Shown one piece after another: positions 8,218 through 16,473 of a stretch of 64,000 nucleotides of DNA. Location: the NCBI GenBank assembly GCA_963695675.1, contig CAVOGY010000005.1, positions 248,001-312,000 of the forward strand, given 5' to 3'. The number at the start of each line of letters is the position of its first letter. Position 1 is the stretch's first letter. Below the pieces are notes generated by a model, which saw only the letters and a list, made by a program, of their open reading frames with translations, searched no databases and had not been told where the DNA came from. Made by a program: the position numbers and the translations under genes. This DNA comes from DASUPK01 sp963695675 (lineage in GTDB: Bacteria; Actinomycetota; Thermoleophilia; Solirubrobacterales; 70-9).

Positions 8218-8807
8218 GGGTCCACCCCCACCCCAAGGTGGACCGCCAGGGCGCGCGCGGCCCGCCCGCGATGGCTGATCGCGTTCTTCTCCTCGGGGGT
8301 GAGCTCCGCCATCGTGCGCTCGTCGCCGGGCCCCCTGTCGTCAGGAACGAAAGCCGGGTCGTACCCGAAGCCACCGCTCCCGCGCGGCTCGGTCGCGAGC
8401 ATGCCCTCGCAGCGACCCTCGAAGATCGACTCGTTGCCGCCCTCATCCACAAGGGCGATCACGCAGACGTAGACCACCCGCCGATCGTCCTGGCGGCCAA
8501 CCTCCTCGAGGAGCTTGGCCAGGTTCTGCTCGTCGGTTGCGCCCTCGCCGGCGTAGCGGGCCGAGCGAACTCCGGGCTGACCGCCGAGCCCGTAGGCCTC
8601 GATGCCCGAGTCGTCGGCGATCGTGGCGCGACCGGTCGCGGCGTGGGCGGCGCGCGCCTTGCCGAGCGCGTTCTCCGTGAAGCTCTGCCACTCCTCGGGG
8701 GGCAGCTCGACGCCAGGCGGCAGGGGATCGAGCTCGACCCCGGGCAGCGCCTCGCGCAGCTCGCGGAGCTTGTGCTCGTTGCGGGTTGCGAGCAGGAGTG
8801 CCGACAT
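8214..8807 (-). CDS. rdgB: XTP/dITP pyrophosphatase (RdgB/HAM1)
   Basis: House-cleaning nucleotidase that hydrolyses XTP and dITP to monophosphates. The 197-residue protein starts MSALLLATRNEHKLRE, matching the (S/T)xNxxK substrate motif. IADDSGIEA, GFGYDPAF and EEKNAISHRGRA are all conserved. It lies 16 bases downstream of rph; the rph-rdgB pairing is common in actinobacteria. Confidence 0.93.
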   Translation of the reverse strand: MSALLLATRNEHKLRELREALPGVELDPLPPGVELPPEEWQSFTENALGKARAAHAATGRATIADDSGIEAYGLGGQPGVRSARYAGEGATDEQNLAKLLEEVGRQDDRRVVYVCVIALVDEGGNESIFEGRCEGMLATEPRGSGGFGYDPAFVPDDRGPGDERTMAELTPEEKNAISHRGRAARALAVHLGVGVDP

Positions 8808-8823
8808 CGCCCGCCTCAGGATC

Positions 8824-9558
8824 TCAGGCGGGGAGCGCTCCGAGGGCAGACCCCTGAGCTTCGCGCAACCTGCTGATCCCACCCTCGGCGAGCACCAGCA
8901 GCTCGTCGAGCGATGCGCGGGACAGCGGCGTCCGCTCCGCGGTCGCCTGTACCTCCACCAGTCCGCCATCCCCGGTCATCACGACGTTCGCATCAACCTC
9001 GGCGGCAGAGTCCTCTGTGTAGTCCAGGTCGCAGAGCGCCCTGCCGTCCACCATCCCGACGCTGATGGCGGCGACGGACTGATCGAGCGGCAATCGCTCG
9101 ATCGTCCCCGCGTCAACCAGCGCGGAGAACGCCTGTTGCAGGGCGACGAATCCGCCGGTGATCGCCGCGCAGCGCGTGCCGCCGTCGGCCTGGAGCACGT
9201 CGCAGTCGACGTAGACAGAGCGCTCGCCGAGGGCCTGGAAGGCGACCACGCCGCGCAGCGACCTGCCGATCAACCGCTGGATCTCCACCCCGCGGCCGTC
9301 CTGCTTGCCGCGGCTGATGTCACGCGCCTTCCGGTCGCCGGTGGAGGCCGGCAGCATCGCGTACTCGGCGGTCACCCAGCCGCGGCCCTTGCCCTCCAAC
9401 CAGCGGGGCACGGAGTCGGTCACCGACGCCGTGCAGATCACCCGCGTCTCGCCCTGTGAGATCAGGGCGGAGCCGTCGGCCGTACGAACGAAGCCGGCCT
9501 CGATGGTGATCGGCCGCGGGTCGGCGGGAGCGCGGTCATAGCTGCGGCTGGCGGCCAT
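8824..9558 (-). CDS. rph: ribonuclease PH
   Basis: Phosphorolytic 3'-5' exoribonuclease that trims tRNA 3' ends. Length is 244 residues from the ATG at 9558 (MAASRSYDRAPADPRPI). Landmarks are VICTASV, GWVTAEYAMLPAST, the RDISRGKQDGR loop, and YVDCDVLQADGGTR with the active-site Asp. The start was chosen because RNase PH proteins begin shortly before R-x-D-R. It is probably co-transcribed with rdgB. Confidence 0.95.
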   Translation of the reverse strand: MAASRSYDRAPADPRPITIEAGFVRTADGSALISQGETRVICTASVTDSVPRWLEGKGRGWVTAEYAMLPASTGDRKARDISRGKQDGRGVEIQRLIGRSLRGVVAFQALGERSVYVDCDVLQADGGTRCAAITGGFVALQQAFSALVDAGTIERLPLDQSVAAISVGMVDGRALCDLDYTEDSAAEVDANVVMTGDGGLVEVQATAERTPLSRASLDELLVLAEGGISRLREAQGSALGALPA

Positions 9559-9639
9559 GGGCGCCAGTCTCTCACGGCAGGGAATCACGGTTTCGCCATC
9601 AGGCGCAACAGCAGCGGCCGCCCCACCCAGGGGGAAACG

Positions 9640-9670
9640 GGGTGCTCCTCGGCTTCGCCTCGGAGCACCC
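9640..9670. repeat. hairpin repeat, copy 1 (possible terminator of the pilin gene)
   Basis: Perfect 9-base arms GGGTGCTCC (9640-9648) and GGAGCACCC (9662-9670) flank an inner GGC-TTC-GCC stem. It lies 5 bases after the pilin stop on the minus strand. A very similar element in opposite orientation is found at 45133-45165, so this is a dispersed hairpin repeat as well as a likely transcription terminator; no long T run follows. Confidence 0.6.
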
Positions 9671-9675
9671 TCGCA

Positions 9676-9918
9676 TCACTTGAACTTGACCTGGCCCACC
9701 GCCTCGCGGATCTTGTCCACGATCGTCTGGGCGAGCTCCAATCCCTGCTTGCCCTGGAAGCCCTTCATCGCAGCAACCATCCCCACCATCAGCAGGGCGA
9801 CGAGCAGGATCAGACCGACGTACTCGACCGTCCCCTGGGCCCGGCCGGGCGGCTGGGCGAGTAACCGGCGGCTCGCCATCTGCGTGGCGAGCTGCAGTCG
9901 GGCGACGAGTTCTGACAT
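9676..9918 (-). CDS. Flp/type IVb pilin-like small protein
   Basis: 80-residue protein with a short cytoplasmic leader ending in GRAQGTVEY, where Gly followed by a Glu at +5 and Tyr matches the Flp prepilin peptidase site. A hydrophobic helix follows (GLILLVALLMVGMVAAM), then an amphipathic tail ending VGQVKFK. The ATG at 9918 has a good ribosome binding site (GGAGG, 6 bases upstream). No tad assembly genes are nearby, so the secretion machinery would be encoded elsewhere. Confidence 0.75.
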   Translation of the reverse strand: MSELVARLQLATQMASRRLLAQPPGRAQGTVEYVGLILLVALLMVGMVAAMKGFQGKQGLELAQTIVDKIREAVGQVKFK

Positions 9919-10078
9919 GCAAACCTCCTCGGGCTCGTTTCCAGCGAGCCTCGCCGCCGGGCTCACCCCAAACCAGACGGGGATGCCGCGAAACGCGGGC
10001 GCCGGAGCGCCGAAACTGCGACCTCGCAGCTCGCGGCCCCGAGACTCTCGCGCACCTCGAATAGAGTGACCGCCCTCG

Positions 10079-11329
10079 ATGACTGGCCAGCGCGATGAGC
10101 GGCTCAGGCACGCCCCGGACACGGCGCGCCGGCAGGCTGAGGGCGGTGCCACCGCCGAGATCCTCGCCCTCGAGGACGAGCTCGAGGAGGAGCGCCGGCG
10201 CGCCACCAGGTCGCTGGAGGCGGTTCAGCGGCGTCTCCAGGAGGCCGAGGCGCGGGCCGGAGCGAGTCTCACCATCATCGACACCCGGGAGCGCGACGAC
10301 TCCGAGCTGCGCCTTCTGCAGGCCGAATCCGAGGACAGCATCCGGGATGCGCTCGCCAAGGTCGAGGCCGACACCCGATCGCAGACCGAACAGCGGGCCG
10401 AGCTTCGCCTGGCCGAGCGGGAAGCGGCGGTCCGCGAGGAGGCCGAGGAGCGTGTTCGCGTGACCCGGGAGACGGTGCGCCGGGAGACCGAGGCCGGTCT
10501 CCGGGAGCAGCTGCGGGCGGATGCCGAGGTCGACGCCCGGGCCGCCGCCGCCGAGTGGCTGCGGGGGCAGTCGGAGGCGCTCCTCCGGGAAGGGGAGCAG
10601 TCTGTTGCGCGGGAGCTGAAGGGAGCCGAGCGCCAGCTGCGCGAGGCGACCGAGCGCGCGGATTCCGCGGAGCGCAAGCTCGCAGAGGCGATTGAGCGCG
10701 CCGAGTCCGCGGAGCTAAAGCTCCGCGAGTCCTCCGAACGGGAGCGTCGCAGTGCCGAGGAGGCCGAGGAGCATCTTCGCGCCACCCGCGAGACGGTGCG
10801 CCGGGAGGCGACGCAATTTGCGGCGCAGAAGCTGAAGGCCGCCGAGGACGAGCTGCGCGAGGCGACAGAGCGTGCGGAGTCCGCGGAAGCCAAGCTCGGC
10901 GAGGCGACGGAGCGCGCGGAGTCCGCTGAGGGAAAGCTCCGCGAGGCCTCCGAAAGGGAGCGTCAGGCGGCCGAGCAGGTCAAGCGCCCGGAGTATCCGG
11001 AAGCGCAGAAGACGGACGAGCAACTCGCCATCGATCAGCCTCGGCTCGCCCCGTGGCGCCGGGCGGCCGAGGCGGGTCGTGCCAGGCGCGCCCAGAGGGC
11101 GACCGAGCGAGTGCGGGAGGCGAAGGCAACTGCGGGCGGGTCGCGGCTGAATCTGAACGAGGCGTCTTTCGATCAGCTTCGGCGGCTCGGCCTCTCTGTG
11201 ACTCACGCGACCCGGGTGATCGCCTACCGCGAGCGCAGAGGGGGCTTCGACTCCGTGGATGACCTGAATACCGTTCCCGGCTTGCCCGATGCCATGCTCG
11301 GCGAGCTCAAGGAGCAGCTGACCGCCTGA
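10079..11329 (+). CDS. long coiled-coil protein with C-terminal ComEA-like helix-hairpin-helix
   Basis: 416-residue cytoplasmic protein without signal peptide. Residues about 15-320 are almost pure charged alpha-helix (E/R/A-rich coiled coil). Residues 350-416 form a ComEA-type helix-hairpin-helix: LNLNEASFDQL, then RVIAYRERRGGF and DDLNTVPGL, a DNA-binding module normally found on DNA-uptake or repair proteins. The coiled coil contains a duplicated block with 14-residue units (ERAESAE-KL pattern). It diverges from the pilin gene 160 bases away. The combination suggests a DNA-tethering filament or rod; no characterised homologue was recognised. Confidence 0.7.
   Translation: MTGQRDERLRHAPDTARRQAEGGATAEILALEDELEEERRRATRSLEAVQRRLQEAEARAGASLTIIDTRERDDSELRLLQAESEDSIRDALAKVEADTRSQTEQRAELRLAEREAAVREEAEERVRVTRETVRRETEAGLREQLRADAEVDARAAAAEWLRGQSEALLREGEQSVARELKGAERQLREATERADSAERKLAEAIERAESAELKLRESSERERRSAEEAEEHLRATRETVRREATQFAAQKLKAAEDELREATERAESAEAKLGEATERAESAEGKLREASERERQAAEQVKRPEYPEAQKTDEQLAIDQPRLAPWRRAAEAGRARRAQRATERVREAKATAGGSRLNLNEASFDQLRRLGLSVTHATRVIAYRERRGGFDSVDDLNTVPGLPDAMLGELKEQLTA
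10637..10985 (+). repeat. internal duplication in the coiled-coil gene
   Basis: Two related blocks, about 10637-10770 and 10855-10985, each encode three 14-residue units (ATERADSAERKLAE / AIERAESAELKLRE / SSERERRSAEEAEE and ATERAESAEAKLGE / ATERAESAEGKLRE / ASERERQAAEQVKR). A helix with TRETVRRE precedes the second block and is also present near 10465. The repeats are visible at DNA level (GCGGAGTCCGC core), so length variation by recombination is possible. Confidence 0.7.
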
Positions 11330-11330
11330 G

Positions 11331-12344
11331 CTAGGCGGATCCGGACACGACGGGCCAGAGGCGAGCGAGGCGGTCGCGGTACCCCGCGGCCGGCGCGGTG
11401 GGGGCCTCTCGCGGATCGCCGTCGTCGCGGAAGGCGTCGAGTGTGGCTACCACCGAGCGCGACAGGGCGCCAAGCGAGTAGCCGCCCTCCAGGCAGATCA
11501 GCACCGGAGCGCCCAGCTCGATCGCCAGGGCTCGGATGGTCGCCGCCATCTCCCAGTAGGCCGCGTCGTCCAGTTCGCAGTTCGCGAGCGGGTCGTCCCG
11601 GTGGGCGTCGAATCCGGCCGAGATGCAGATCAGCCCGGGGCGCCACTCGCGCGCGATCGGCGCGACCACCGTCTGGACGAGGGACAGGAACTCGTCGGCG
11701 CCCGCGCCCGGCGGCACCGGGAGGTTGACGGTGTAGCCCTCGCCGTCGCCGTCGCCGAAATCCGTCGCGGCCCCCGTGCCCGGATAGAGCGGGCTCTGGT
11801 GGATGCTCGAGTAGAGGACCCGGGGGGAGCCGTAGAAGATCGCCTCGGTGCCGTTGCCATGGTGGACGTCCCAGTCGATCACCAGGACGCGCTCGACTCC
11901 GCGCTCCTCGAGAGCGTGCGCGGCGGCCACCGCGACGTTGTTGAACAGGCAGAAGCCCATCGCTCGGTTTCGCTCGGCGTGGTGCCCCGGCGGCCGCAGG
12001 CCACAGAAGGCGAACCCCCCGTCGGCGAGTACCCGCTCTGTGGCGTGCACCGCCCCGCCGGCCGCGTGAAGCGCGGCCTCCCAGGAGCCGGCGCTGGCCA
12101 CCGTGTCGAGGTCGATCAGCCCGCCCCCGCGCCGCGTGAGCTCCTCAATGGAGGTGACGTGGCGCTCGTCGTGGACCCGCAGAAGCTGCTCGCGCTCGGC
12201 GGCCGGCGCCTCGACGAGCTCGAGGTCCAGCCAGTCTCGCTCGGCCATGGCCTCCTCGATCGCAACTAGACGCCGGGCGTTCTCCGGGTGGCCGCCGGTG
12301 TCGTGCTCGAACGAACTCGGATGACGGACATAGATTCCCTCGAC
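11331..12344 (-). CDS. AcuC-like class II histone deacetylase family protein (start unresolved)
   Basis: Zinc hydrolase of the arginase/deacetylase superfamily, acting on acetylated lysines or acetylpolyamines. Visible landmarks are RPPGHHAERNRAMGF, VLVIDWDVHHGNGTE (Asp and His zinc/active site), SAGFDAHRDDPL (second zinc Asp) and CLEGGY (catalytic Tyr). The family-typical N terminus IYVRHPSSFEHDTGGHPE lies just after 12335, but no ATG, GTG or TTG is found in frame between the start of the divergent nadB gene and this point. A GTC (12344) or ATC start behind a TACTGT -10 box is possible, or a base error. About 337 residues. Confidence 0.85.
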   Translation of the reverse strand, partial: VEGIYVRHPSSFEHDTGGHPENARRLVAIEEAMAERDWLDLELVEAPAAEREQLLRVHDERHVTSIEELTRRGGGLIDLDTVASAGSWEAALHAAGGAVHATERVLADGGFAFCGLRPPGHHAERNRAMGFCLFNNVAVAAAHALEERGVERVLVIDWDVHHGNGTEAIFYGSPRVLYSSIHQSPLYPGTGAATDFGDGDGEGYTVNLPVPPGAGADEFLSLVQTVVAPIAREWRPGLICISAGFDAHRDDPLANCELDDAAYWEMAATIRALAIELGAPVLICLEGGYSLGALSRSVVATLDAFRDDGDPREAPTAPAAGYRDRLARLWPVVSGSA

Positions 12345-12370
12345 CGCAGCACAGTAGGTTCTCGGCTCCG
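12345..12370. promoter_or_regulatory. divergent acuC-like/nadB promoter
   Basis: The short gap holds TAGGTT (12355-12360) ten bases before the nadB ATG and, on the minus strand, TACTGT six bases before the likely start of the deacetylase. Both fit TANNNT -10 boxes and there is no ribosome binding site for nadB, so both transcripts look leaderless or nearly so. Confidence 0.4.
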
Positions 12371-13813
12371 ATGACGCCCGACGACCTTCTCGACGTCGTG
12401 GTGGTGGGCGGAGGCGCCGCCGGCCTCTATTCGGCGCTGACCGCGGCCGAGGCGGGTGCACGGGTGGCGATGGTGTCGAGGAAGCCCCTCAGCGAGAGCT
12501 CGAGCTTCTGGGCGCAGGGCGGCCTCGCAGCGGCGATCGGCAGCGACGACTCGCCGAAGCTCCACGTGGAGGACACGCTGGCGGCTGGGCGCCACGCGTG
12601 CCGGCGATCGGCGGCCGAGCTCCTGGCGCGCGAGGCGCCCGGCGTGGTGGCCGAGCTGGAGCGCCGCGGGGTCGAATTCGACCGCGATCCGGACGGCAAC
12701 CTGTCCCTCGCGCTCGAGGGCGGGCACTCACGCCGGCGGGTGGTGCACGCGGGTGGTGCCGGCACCGGGCGCCGGATCACCGAGCGTCTCGCCTTGCTCG
12801 CGGCAGAGGACGGGCGGATCGACGTGATCGAGCAGACCTCCGCCGTGGCTCTGTGGAGCGGAGGGGGGCGCTGCTTCGGCGTGCTGACCGACCCGGGGCG
12901 GATCAGGGCGAGGGCGACGATCCTGGCGACCGGCGGAGCCGCCGCCCTCTGGGCACGGACCACCAATCCCTGGGGCGCAATCGGGGCCGGCCCCGTGATG
13001 GCGCACGCGGCGGGCGCGGAGCTCGCGGACCTCGAGCTCTGCCAGTTCCATCCAACGGCGCTCGCGTCGCCCGGCTCGAGGTACGACGGCCTGCTCGTCA
13101 CGGAGGCGGTCCGCGGTGAGGGCGCGAGGCTGCTCGACGCCAACGGCGAACGGTTCACCGACGAGCTCGCCCCGCGGGACGAGGTCACGCTCGCGGTGCT
13201 CGACCGCATGGCGCACGACCGGACAGATCACGTCCTGCTCGACCTGCGGGAGCTGAGCGAGGCCCGCTTTCCCAACGTATTCGAGGCCCTGCGGAGGGCG
13301 GGTCACGACCCGGCCCGCGCGCCGGTCCCGGTCTCACCCGCCTCCCATTACGTAATGGGCGGGATCGCGACTGACTTGGATGGGCGCTCGTCGCTGCCGG
13401 GATTGTTCGCGGTCGGCGAGTGCGCCTGCACCGGCCTGCACGGCGCCAACCGGCTCGCCTCGAACTCGCTCACCGAGTGCTTCGTGCTCGGATCGCGGGC
13501 GGCGGCCGCCGCCGCGGCGGAGCCGGACGCCGGGCCGCCCCCGGAGCCTTCCTCGTGGCGCTTCGACCCGCCGCCGGCCGAGACCCGCGATGCGGTCTGG
13601 GCCCTGGCCGGCCCCCTGAGGCGCGCCGATCAGCTCGAGCTGCTGCTCTCGGACCCCTATCCGCTCGCCCGGCTGATCGCCCGCTTCGCTCTGGAGCGGC
13701 AGGAATCCCGCGGATCACATCGCCGCGTGGAGTTCCCCGAGCGCGATCCGCGCCTGGACGAGCGGCATCTCGTCTGCGCGGGCGGTGAGTTGAGCTGGCG
13801 AGAGTGGGCCTAG
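12371..13813 (+). CDS. nadB: L-aspartate oxidase
   Basis: FAD enzyme that converts L-aspartate to iminoaspartate for de novo NAD synthesis. The 480-residue protein has the FAD motif VVVVGGGAAGLYSA at its N terminus, SSFWAQGGLAAAI, the substrate region CQFHPTAL and EAVRGEGARLLDANGERF, and the active-site block SHYVMGGI followed by GECACTGLHGANRLASNSL. It is shorter at the C terminus than Escherichia coli NadB but keeps the helical domain. nadA and nadC are not adjacent in this window. Confidence 0.93.
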   Translation: MTPDDLLDVVVVGGGAAGLYSALTAAEAGARVAMVSRKPLSESSSFWAQGGLAAAIGSDDSPKLHVEDTLAAGRHACRRSAAELLAREAPGVVAELERRGVEFDRDPDGNLSLALEGGHSRRRVVHAGGAGTGRRITERLALLAAEDGRIDVIEQTSAVALWSGGGRCFGVLTDPGRIRARATILATGGAAALWARTTNPWGAIGAGPVMAHAAGAELADLELCQFHPTALASPGSRYDGLLVTEAVRGEGARLLDANGERFTDELAPRDEVTLAVLDRMAHDRTDHVLLDLRELSEARFPNVFEALRRAGHDPARAPVPVSPASHYVMGGIATDLDGRSSLPGLFAVGECACTGLHGANRLASNSLTECFVLGSRAAAAAAAEPDAGPPPEPSSWRFDPPPAETRDAVWALAGPLRRADQLELLLSDPYPLARLIARFALERQESRGSHRRVEFPERDPRLDERHLVCAGGELSWREWA

Positions 13814-13981
13814 GGAGCCTTTGCTACCTAAAAAGAGTGGGCCTGAGATACTTAAAATTGCTTAATGGATGCTTAACCCTACTCACTTTTGGGCATGCTT
13901 GAATCCCCATTCGCCTGAAGAGTCCAGGGCAAGGTTGCCCAGCGGACAAGGAACTTCAGGGGGTTAGGAGAGATGATCGGG
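13814..13981. promoter_or_regulatory. AT-rich leader with phased CTTAA repeats
   Basis: The gap between nadB and the zinc-knuckle gene is unusually AT-rich. CTTAA occurs at 13851, 13861 and 13872, that is, at about one helical turn each. AGAGTGGGCCT occurs twice (within nadB's last codons near 13802 and again near 13834). A ribosome binding site AGGAG sits at 13966-13970. The arrangement suggests operator or curved DNA upstream of the next gene; no clear -35/-10 pair was identified. Confidence 0.4.
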
Positions 13982-14419
13982 ATGTATCAATTCAGTCGTT
14001 CCATCTACCGGGACCTTGTTTCTCGCATCGACACGGCCGGGGGGGTTGAAAGGACGTTCGCGGCCCGGCGGAAGGTTCTGGAGGCATGTGAGACCACCAT
14101 TCAGCGGTTGGTCTGCGACCGCCGCTATTTCGCTCGCCCTACGAAGACACTCTTCTCGGAGGTTCGCGAGCATTTCACGCTCGCCGAGCAGGTGCGCGTC
14201 TACATGGTCATCGAGCGGCACATCGGCATGGTCGAGGAGTTCCTCGACTCTCTTCCCGCCGACGTGAGGCTCGACGGTCAGCAGAGGGACTGCCTGGCCA
14301 GCACTCGTAGGGGCACTCCGTGCCAGCGCGAGCCGCTGCCGGGAAGGGATTACTGCCCGTCCCACAAGCATCTCGAAGAGACCATCGAGGTGCGCGAGGT
14401 CGAGGCGGCGGCAGCCTAG
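13982..14419 (+). CDS. unknown protein with C-terminal zinc knuckle
   Basis: 145-residue basic protein (MYQFSRSIYRDLVSRID...). The N-terminal 95 residues are predicted mostly helical. The C-terminal part has DCLASTRRGTPCQRE followed by YCPSHKH, a C-x7-C-x9-C-x2-H pattern like the short zinc motif (C-T-x-G-x-x-C ... C-x-x-H) seen in DUF5763-type proteins. An alternative ATG at 13973 is only 2 bases after the AGGAG site, so 13982 is preferred. Function is unknown; its isolated promoter with phased repeats suggests separate regulation. Confidence 0.7.
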   Translation: MYQFSRSIYRDLVSRIDTAGGVERTFAARRKVLEACETTIQRLVCDRRYFARPTKTLFSEVREHFTLAEQVRVYMVIERHIGMVEEFLDSLPADVRLDGQQRDCLASTRRGTPCQREPLPGRDYCPSHKHLEETIEVREVEAAAA

Positions 14420-14493
14420 GGTTACTTGGGTCAGGTGTGTGAGGCCGCCCGTTTGGGGCGGGCGTCCCGCACCCTGCCCGGTAGGTTGGCGCG

Positions 14494-16473
14494 ATGCTGC
14501 TGGGCGTCGACGTCGGTGGGACCTTCACCGACGCCGCGCTGCTCGATGGTGAGCGTCTGTACACGGCCAAGGTCCCCTCGACCCCGGACGATCAGTCGCA
14601 CGGCGTGATGGCGGCGGTCGAGGAGGTCATGTTCCGCGCGGGCGCCGAGCCGGCGGACGTCGAGGCGTTCACCCACGGCATGACCGTCGGCACGAACGCG
14701 CTGCTCGAGGAGCGCGGCGCCCGGACCGCGCTGGTCGCCACCAGCGGATTCGCGGACCTTCTCGACATCGGTCGCCAGGACCGCCCCAGCCTCTACCACC
14801 CCTGCCGCCCGAAGCCGCGCCCGCTGGTCGACCCCACGCTGCGCTTCGAAGCGGCGGAGCGGGTCGGCGCGACCGGCGTGGTCGAGGAGCTCACGGAGGA
14901 GGGGCTCGAGGGTCTGGTGGAGCGGATGCGGGACTGCGGGGCCGAGTCGATTGCGGTCTGCCTGCTCTTCGCCTTCCGCGACCCGAGCCACGAGCGACGC
15001 ATCGCCCGGGCGCTGCGCGACGCGCTGCCGGACGTCCACGTCTCCGCCTCGCACGAGGTCCTGCCGGCCTTTCGCGAGTACGAGCGCTTTTCGACCACGG
15101 TCATCGATGCCTACCTCTCTCCTCTCCTCGGCCGCTATCTGACCAGCCTCGCCGCCGCCTGCCGCGAGCGGGGCCTGGCCGAGCCTGAGGTGATGCGCTC
15201 CTCCGGGGGCACGGCCGCGGCGGACGAGGCCGGTCGGGCGGGCGCCTGGAGCGTCCTCTCGGGACCGGCGGGCGGGGCGGTGGGAGCCGGCTTGCTCGCC
15301 AGGACGGGCGGTACCCAGGACGCGATCGGCATCGACATGGGCGGCACCTCCTGCGACGTCTGCGTGGTGGACGCGGGCCAGGTGAGGCGAACCGATTCCC
15401 GGGAGATCGAGGGCCGGCCGATCCAGCTGCCGATGGTGGATGTCCACACCGTCGGCGCCGGCGGCGGGTCGATCGGGTGGCGCGACGCGGGCGGCGCCCT
15501 GCGGGTGGGGCCCCGCTCGGCTGGGGCCGAGCCCGGACCGGCGTGCTACGGCCGGGGCGGCACCGAGGCAACCGTGACCGACGCCAACCTGCTGCTCGGC
15601 TACCTCTCTTCCGGCTCCGACCTCGCGGGCGGCGTCGCCTTGGACGAGGACGCCGCTCGGCAGGCGGTCGCGGCGCTCGGGAGCGAGCTTGGCCTCGGGG
15701 AGACGGAGACCGCCGAGGGAATCGTCCGGGTCGCCAACCAGGAGATGATCCGGGCGTTGCGCGTCGTCACCGTGGAGCGCGGCGTGGACCCGAGGGGCTA
15801 CGCGCTGCTGCCCTTCGGAGGCGCGGGGCCGATGCACGCCGCGGCGCTGGCGAGCGAGCTCGAGATCTCGCGCCTCGTCTGCCCGCGGGCCAGCGGCGTG
15901 CTCTCGGCACTCGGCCTGATCGCGGCCGGCCACCGCCGCGATACCGCGCGGACCGTGCTCCTCCGCGGCTCGGAGATCACCGCCGAGCGCGTGGCCGCAG
16001 AGGTGAGCGCGCTGAGCGAGCCGCTGCTCGCCGGGATGGAGAACGCCGAGCTCGAGGTCGTTTACGAGCTTCGCTACCTCGGCCAGGCCTTCGAGCTCCC
16101 GGTGCCCGGGCCTCCGGCGCCCGACCCCGATCGGCTCGCCGAGGACTTCGCACGCGAGCACGAAGCGCGCTACGGCTACCGCGATCCAGAGGGCGAACTC
16201 GAGCTCGTCACGATCCGGGTCGCGGCGGTCGAGCCGGGACCCGATCCCCAGCCGCGGGCGGCCGGGAGCGGAAGCGTGGCCGGGGCCGAGCGCAAGGCGC
16301 GCTTCGGCGGCGCCTGGGTGGACACCCGCGTGCTCCGCGGCGAGCCGGCGGCGGGCTCCGCGGCCGAGGGGCCCTGCGTCTTCGAGCTGCCGGAGGCGAC
16401 GCTGGTGCTGCCACCGGGCTGGAACGCGTTCGTCGATGAGACCGGCACCATCCACGCGGAGCGACGGGGATGA
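14494..16473 (+). CDS. hydantoinase A / 5-oxoprolinase-type subunit
   Basis: Large ATP-dependent amidohydrolase subunit (HyuA). The N terminus MLLGVDVGGTFTDAALLD is the actin-like phosphate-binding motif, HGMTVGTNALLEERGA and GFADLLDIGRQDRP follow, and GIDMGGTSCDV starts the second lobe. VGAGGGSIGW and GPACYGRGG are also conserved. Length 659 residues is normal. The stop overlaps the start of the B subunit by 4 bases. The family acts on hydantoins, 5-oxoproline, N-methylhydantoin or acetone; the substrate cannot be fixed from sequence alone. Confidence 0.9.
   Translation: MLLGVDVGGTFTDAALLDGERLYTAKVPSTPDDQSHGVMAAVEEVMFRAGAEPADVEAFTHGMTVGTNALLEERGARTALVATSGFADLLDIGRQDRPSLYHPCRPKPRPLVDPTLRFEAAERVGATGVVEELTEEGLEGLVERMRDCGAESIAVCLLFAFRDPSHERRIARALRDALPDVHVSASHEVLPAFREYERFSTTVIDAYLSPLLGRYLTSLAAACRERGLAEPEVMRSSGGTAAADEAGRAGAWSVLSGPAGGAVGAGLLARTGGTQDAIGIDMGGTSCDVCVVDAGQVRRTDSREIEGRPIQLPMVDVHTVGAGGGSIGWRDAGGALRVGPRSAGAEPGPACYGRGGTEATVTDANLLLGYLSSGSDLAGGVALDEDAARQAVAALGSELGLGETETAEGIVRVANQEMIRALRVVTVERGVDPRGYALLPFGGAGPMHAAALASELEISRLVCPRASGVLSALGLIAAGHRRDTARTVLLRGSEITAERVAAEVSALSEPLLAGMENAELEVVYELRYLGQAFELPVPGPPAPDPDRLAEDFAREHEARYGYRDPEGELELVTIRVAAVEPGPDPQPRAAGSGSVAGAERKARFGGAWVDTRVLRGEPAAGSAAEGPCVFELPEATLVLPPGWNAFVDETGTIHAERRG

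Noticed and set aside
13850..13876. CTTAA repeats considered as a CRISPR-like or direct-repeat array
   Set aside because: Repeats are only 5 bases with 5-6 base spacing and no spacers or cas genes; better seen as phased regulatory DNA.
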